Shown: piece by piece, positions 4,632 through 5,135 of the stretch
How positions within the stretch are numbered: the first letter of the stretch is position 1
Layout of the letters: each line of letters opens with the position of its first letter
Source: Acidobacteriota bacterium
GTDB lineage: Bacteria; Acidobacteriota; Terriglobia; UBA7540
Length of the DNA: 5,135 nt
Direction of reading: 5' to 3'
Assembly (NCBI GenBank): GCA_021784615.1
Contig: JAJYHU010000316.1
Coordinates: 1-5,135 of the forward strand
Made by a program: the position numbers and the translations under genes
The notes under the pieces: model-generated
Told to the model about the DNA's origin: nothing
The model's database searches: none
What the model saw: only the letters and a program-made list of their open reading frames with translations

Positions 4632-5135
4632 TCAGCTTGTGGAAGGAGGCTCAGCGGGATGAATGACGACTCTGCGGTGTTCGCCGGCGCCTTCGCTCAC
4701 GGTTCGCACGCCGGCTTCTTCCTTGAGCGCCACATGGACGATGCGGCGTTCGCGCGAGGTCATGGGATTCAAGGAAAACGGAGTTCCCGATTCCAGCACC
4801 TGCCGGGCTGCCATCAAGGCCGTGAGCTTCAACTCCTCCGCCCGTACCCGCCGCCAATCCTTGCAATCAAATATGATTCTGCCGGAAGTATCTTCATTCG
4901 TGTGCACCGCTTTGAGCACCACATATTCAAGGGCATCCAGCAGGGCGGCATTCCTTTCCAGCAGCAAGTCGGCGTCCGCGCCCTCAAAATCCACCACCGC
5001 GCCCGAACCTTCGCCCTTCCGGATGGCAAACGTCAGGTTAAACCCTCCCTGCTGGATGATTTTCCCCACGAGCGATTCGATCCTGGCAAGATCATTCTCC
5101 CCGGATTGCTCGGAAGACCGATGCGCCATCGTCAT
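4632..5135 (-). CDS. jag: Jag/KhpB-like KH-R3H RNA-binding protein (start at or beyond right edge)
   Basis: Jag (KhpB, SpoIIIJ-associated protein) is a cytoplasmic RNA-binding protein usually encoded between yidC and mnmE; in Gram-positive bacteria it influences cell elongation and division. The 167 visible residues show a KH-type region (about 16-90) with YVVLKAVHTN and GRIIFDCKDWRRVRAEEL (85-102), then an R3H domain with LNPMTSRERRIVHVALKE (122-139), where R130 and H134 form the R-xxx-H motif, and a tail RTVSEGAGEHRRVVIHPA (144-161) typical of the family. Two points are odd. The KH GXXG loop, normally like IGRRGETLDAL, reads LERNAALLDAL, so both glycines are lost (E60-R61-N62-A63). The Jag_N domain found in Bacillus Jag is also absent from the visible sequence. 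An ATG sits exactly at the window edge (5133-5135) with another at 5127-5129, so the true start cannot be fixed. Its stop is 18 bases before the mnmE ATG, suggesting one operon. Confidence 0.88.
   Translation of the reverse strand: MTMAHRSSEQSGENDLARIESLVGKIIQQGGFNLTFAIRKGEGSGAVVDFEGADADLLLERNAALLDALEYVVLKAVHTNEDTSGRIIFDCKDWRRVRAEELKLTALMAARQVLESGTPFSLNPMTSRERRIVHVALKEEAGVRTVSEGAGEHRRVVIHPAEPPSTS

Overview
The window looks like a GC-rich chromosomal housekeeping region from a bacterium. The best guess is Acidobacteriota or a close relative. This rests on the general look of the NusA, RimP and MurJ proteins and on the gene neighbourhood, not on any search. No mobile element, phage gene, CRISPR array, tRNA or rRNA is visible.

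Layout. Six protein genes form three transcription blocks. Block 1 (bases 1-904, minus strand) is rimP followed by the 5' part of nusA, which runs off the left edge. This is the conserved rimP-nusA start of the nusA/infB translation-transcription operon. Block 2 (1163-3201, plus strand) is a small protein with two predicted zinc ribbons, followed by murJ, the lipid II flippase. Block 3 (3216-5135, minus strand) is a Jag/KhpB-like KH-R3H RNA-binding protein followed by mnmE, the tRNA wobble-uridine modification GTPase. This is the tail of the common yidC-jag-mnmE cluster, and any upstream members lie beyond the right edge.

Regulatory layout. The divergent spacer between rimP and the zinc-ribbon gene (905-1162) carries the clearest non-coding signals. 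A near-consensus sigma70-type promoter points at rimP. Just downstream of its predicted start is a compact intrinsic terminator with a GUAA loop and a six-U tail. A second long hairpin follows, before rimP. Together they suggest that the rimP-nusA operon is controlled by early termination in its leader, which is notable because nusA encodes a termination/antitermination factor. The rimP-nusA gap holds two more hairpins and an alternative in-frame ATG for nusA. murJ and mnmE converge with only 14 bases between their stop codons, sharing a short hairpin.

How the genes relate. The window combines ribosome maturation (RimP), transcription elongation (NusA), peptidoglycan export (MurJ), tRNA modification (MnmE) and RNA binding linked to envelope and division control in other bacteria (Jag/KhpB). 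I see no dedicated novel multi-gene system. The points most worth a second look are the rimP-nusA leader, the Jag protein whose KH domain lacks the GXXG loop, a MurJ whose expected cavity arginines are partly replaced, and the unnamed double zinc-ribbon protein next to murJ.
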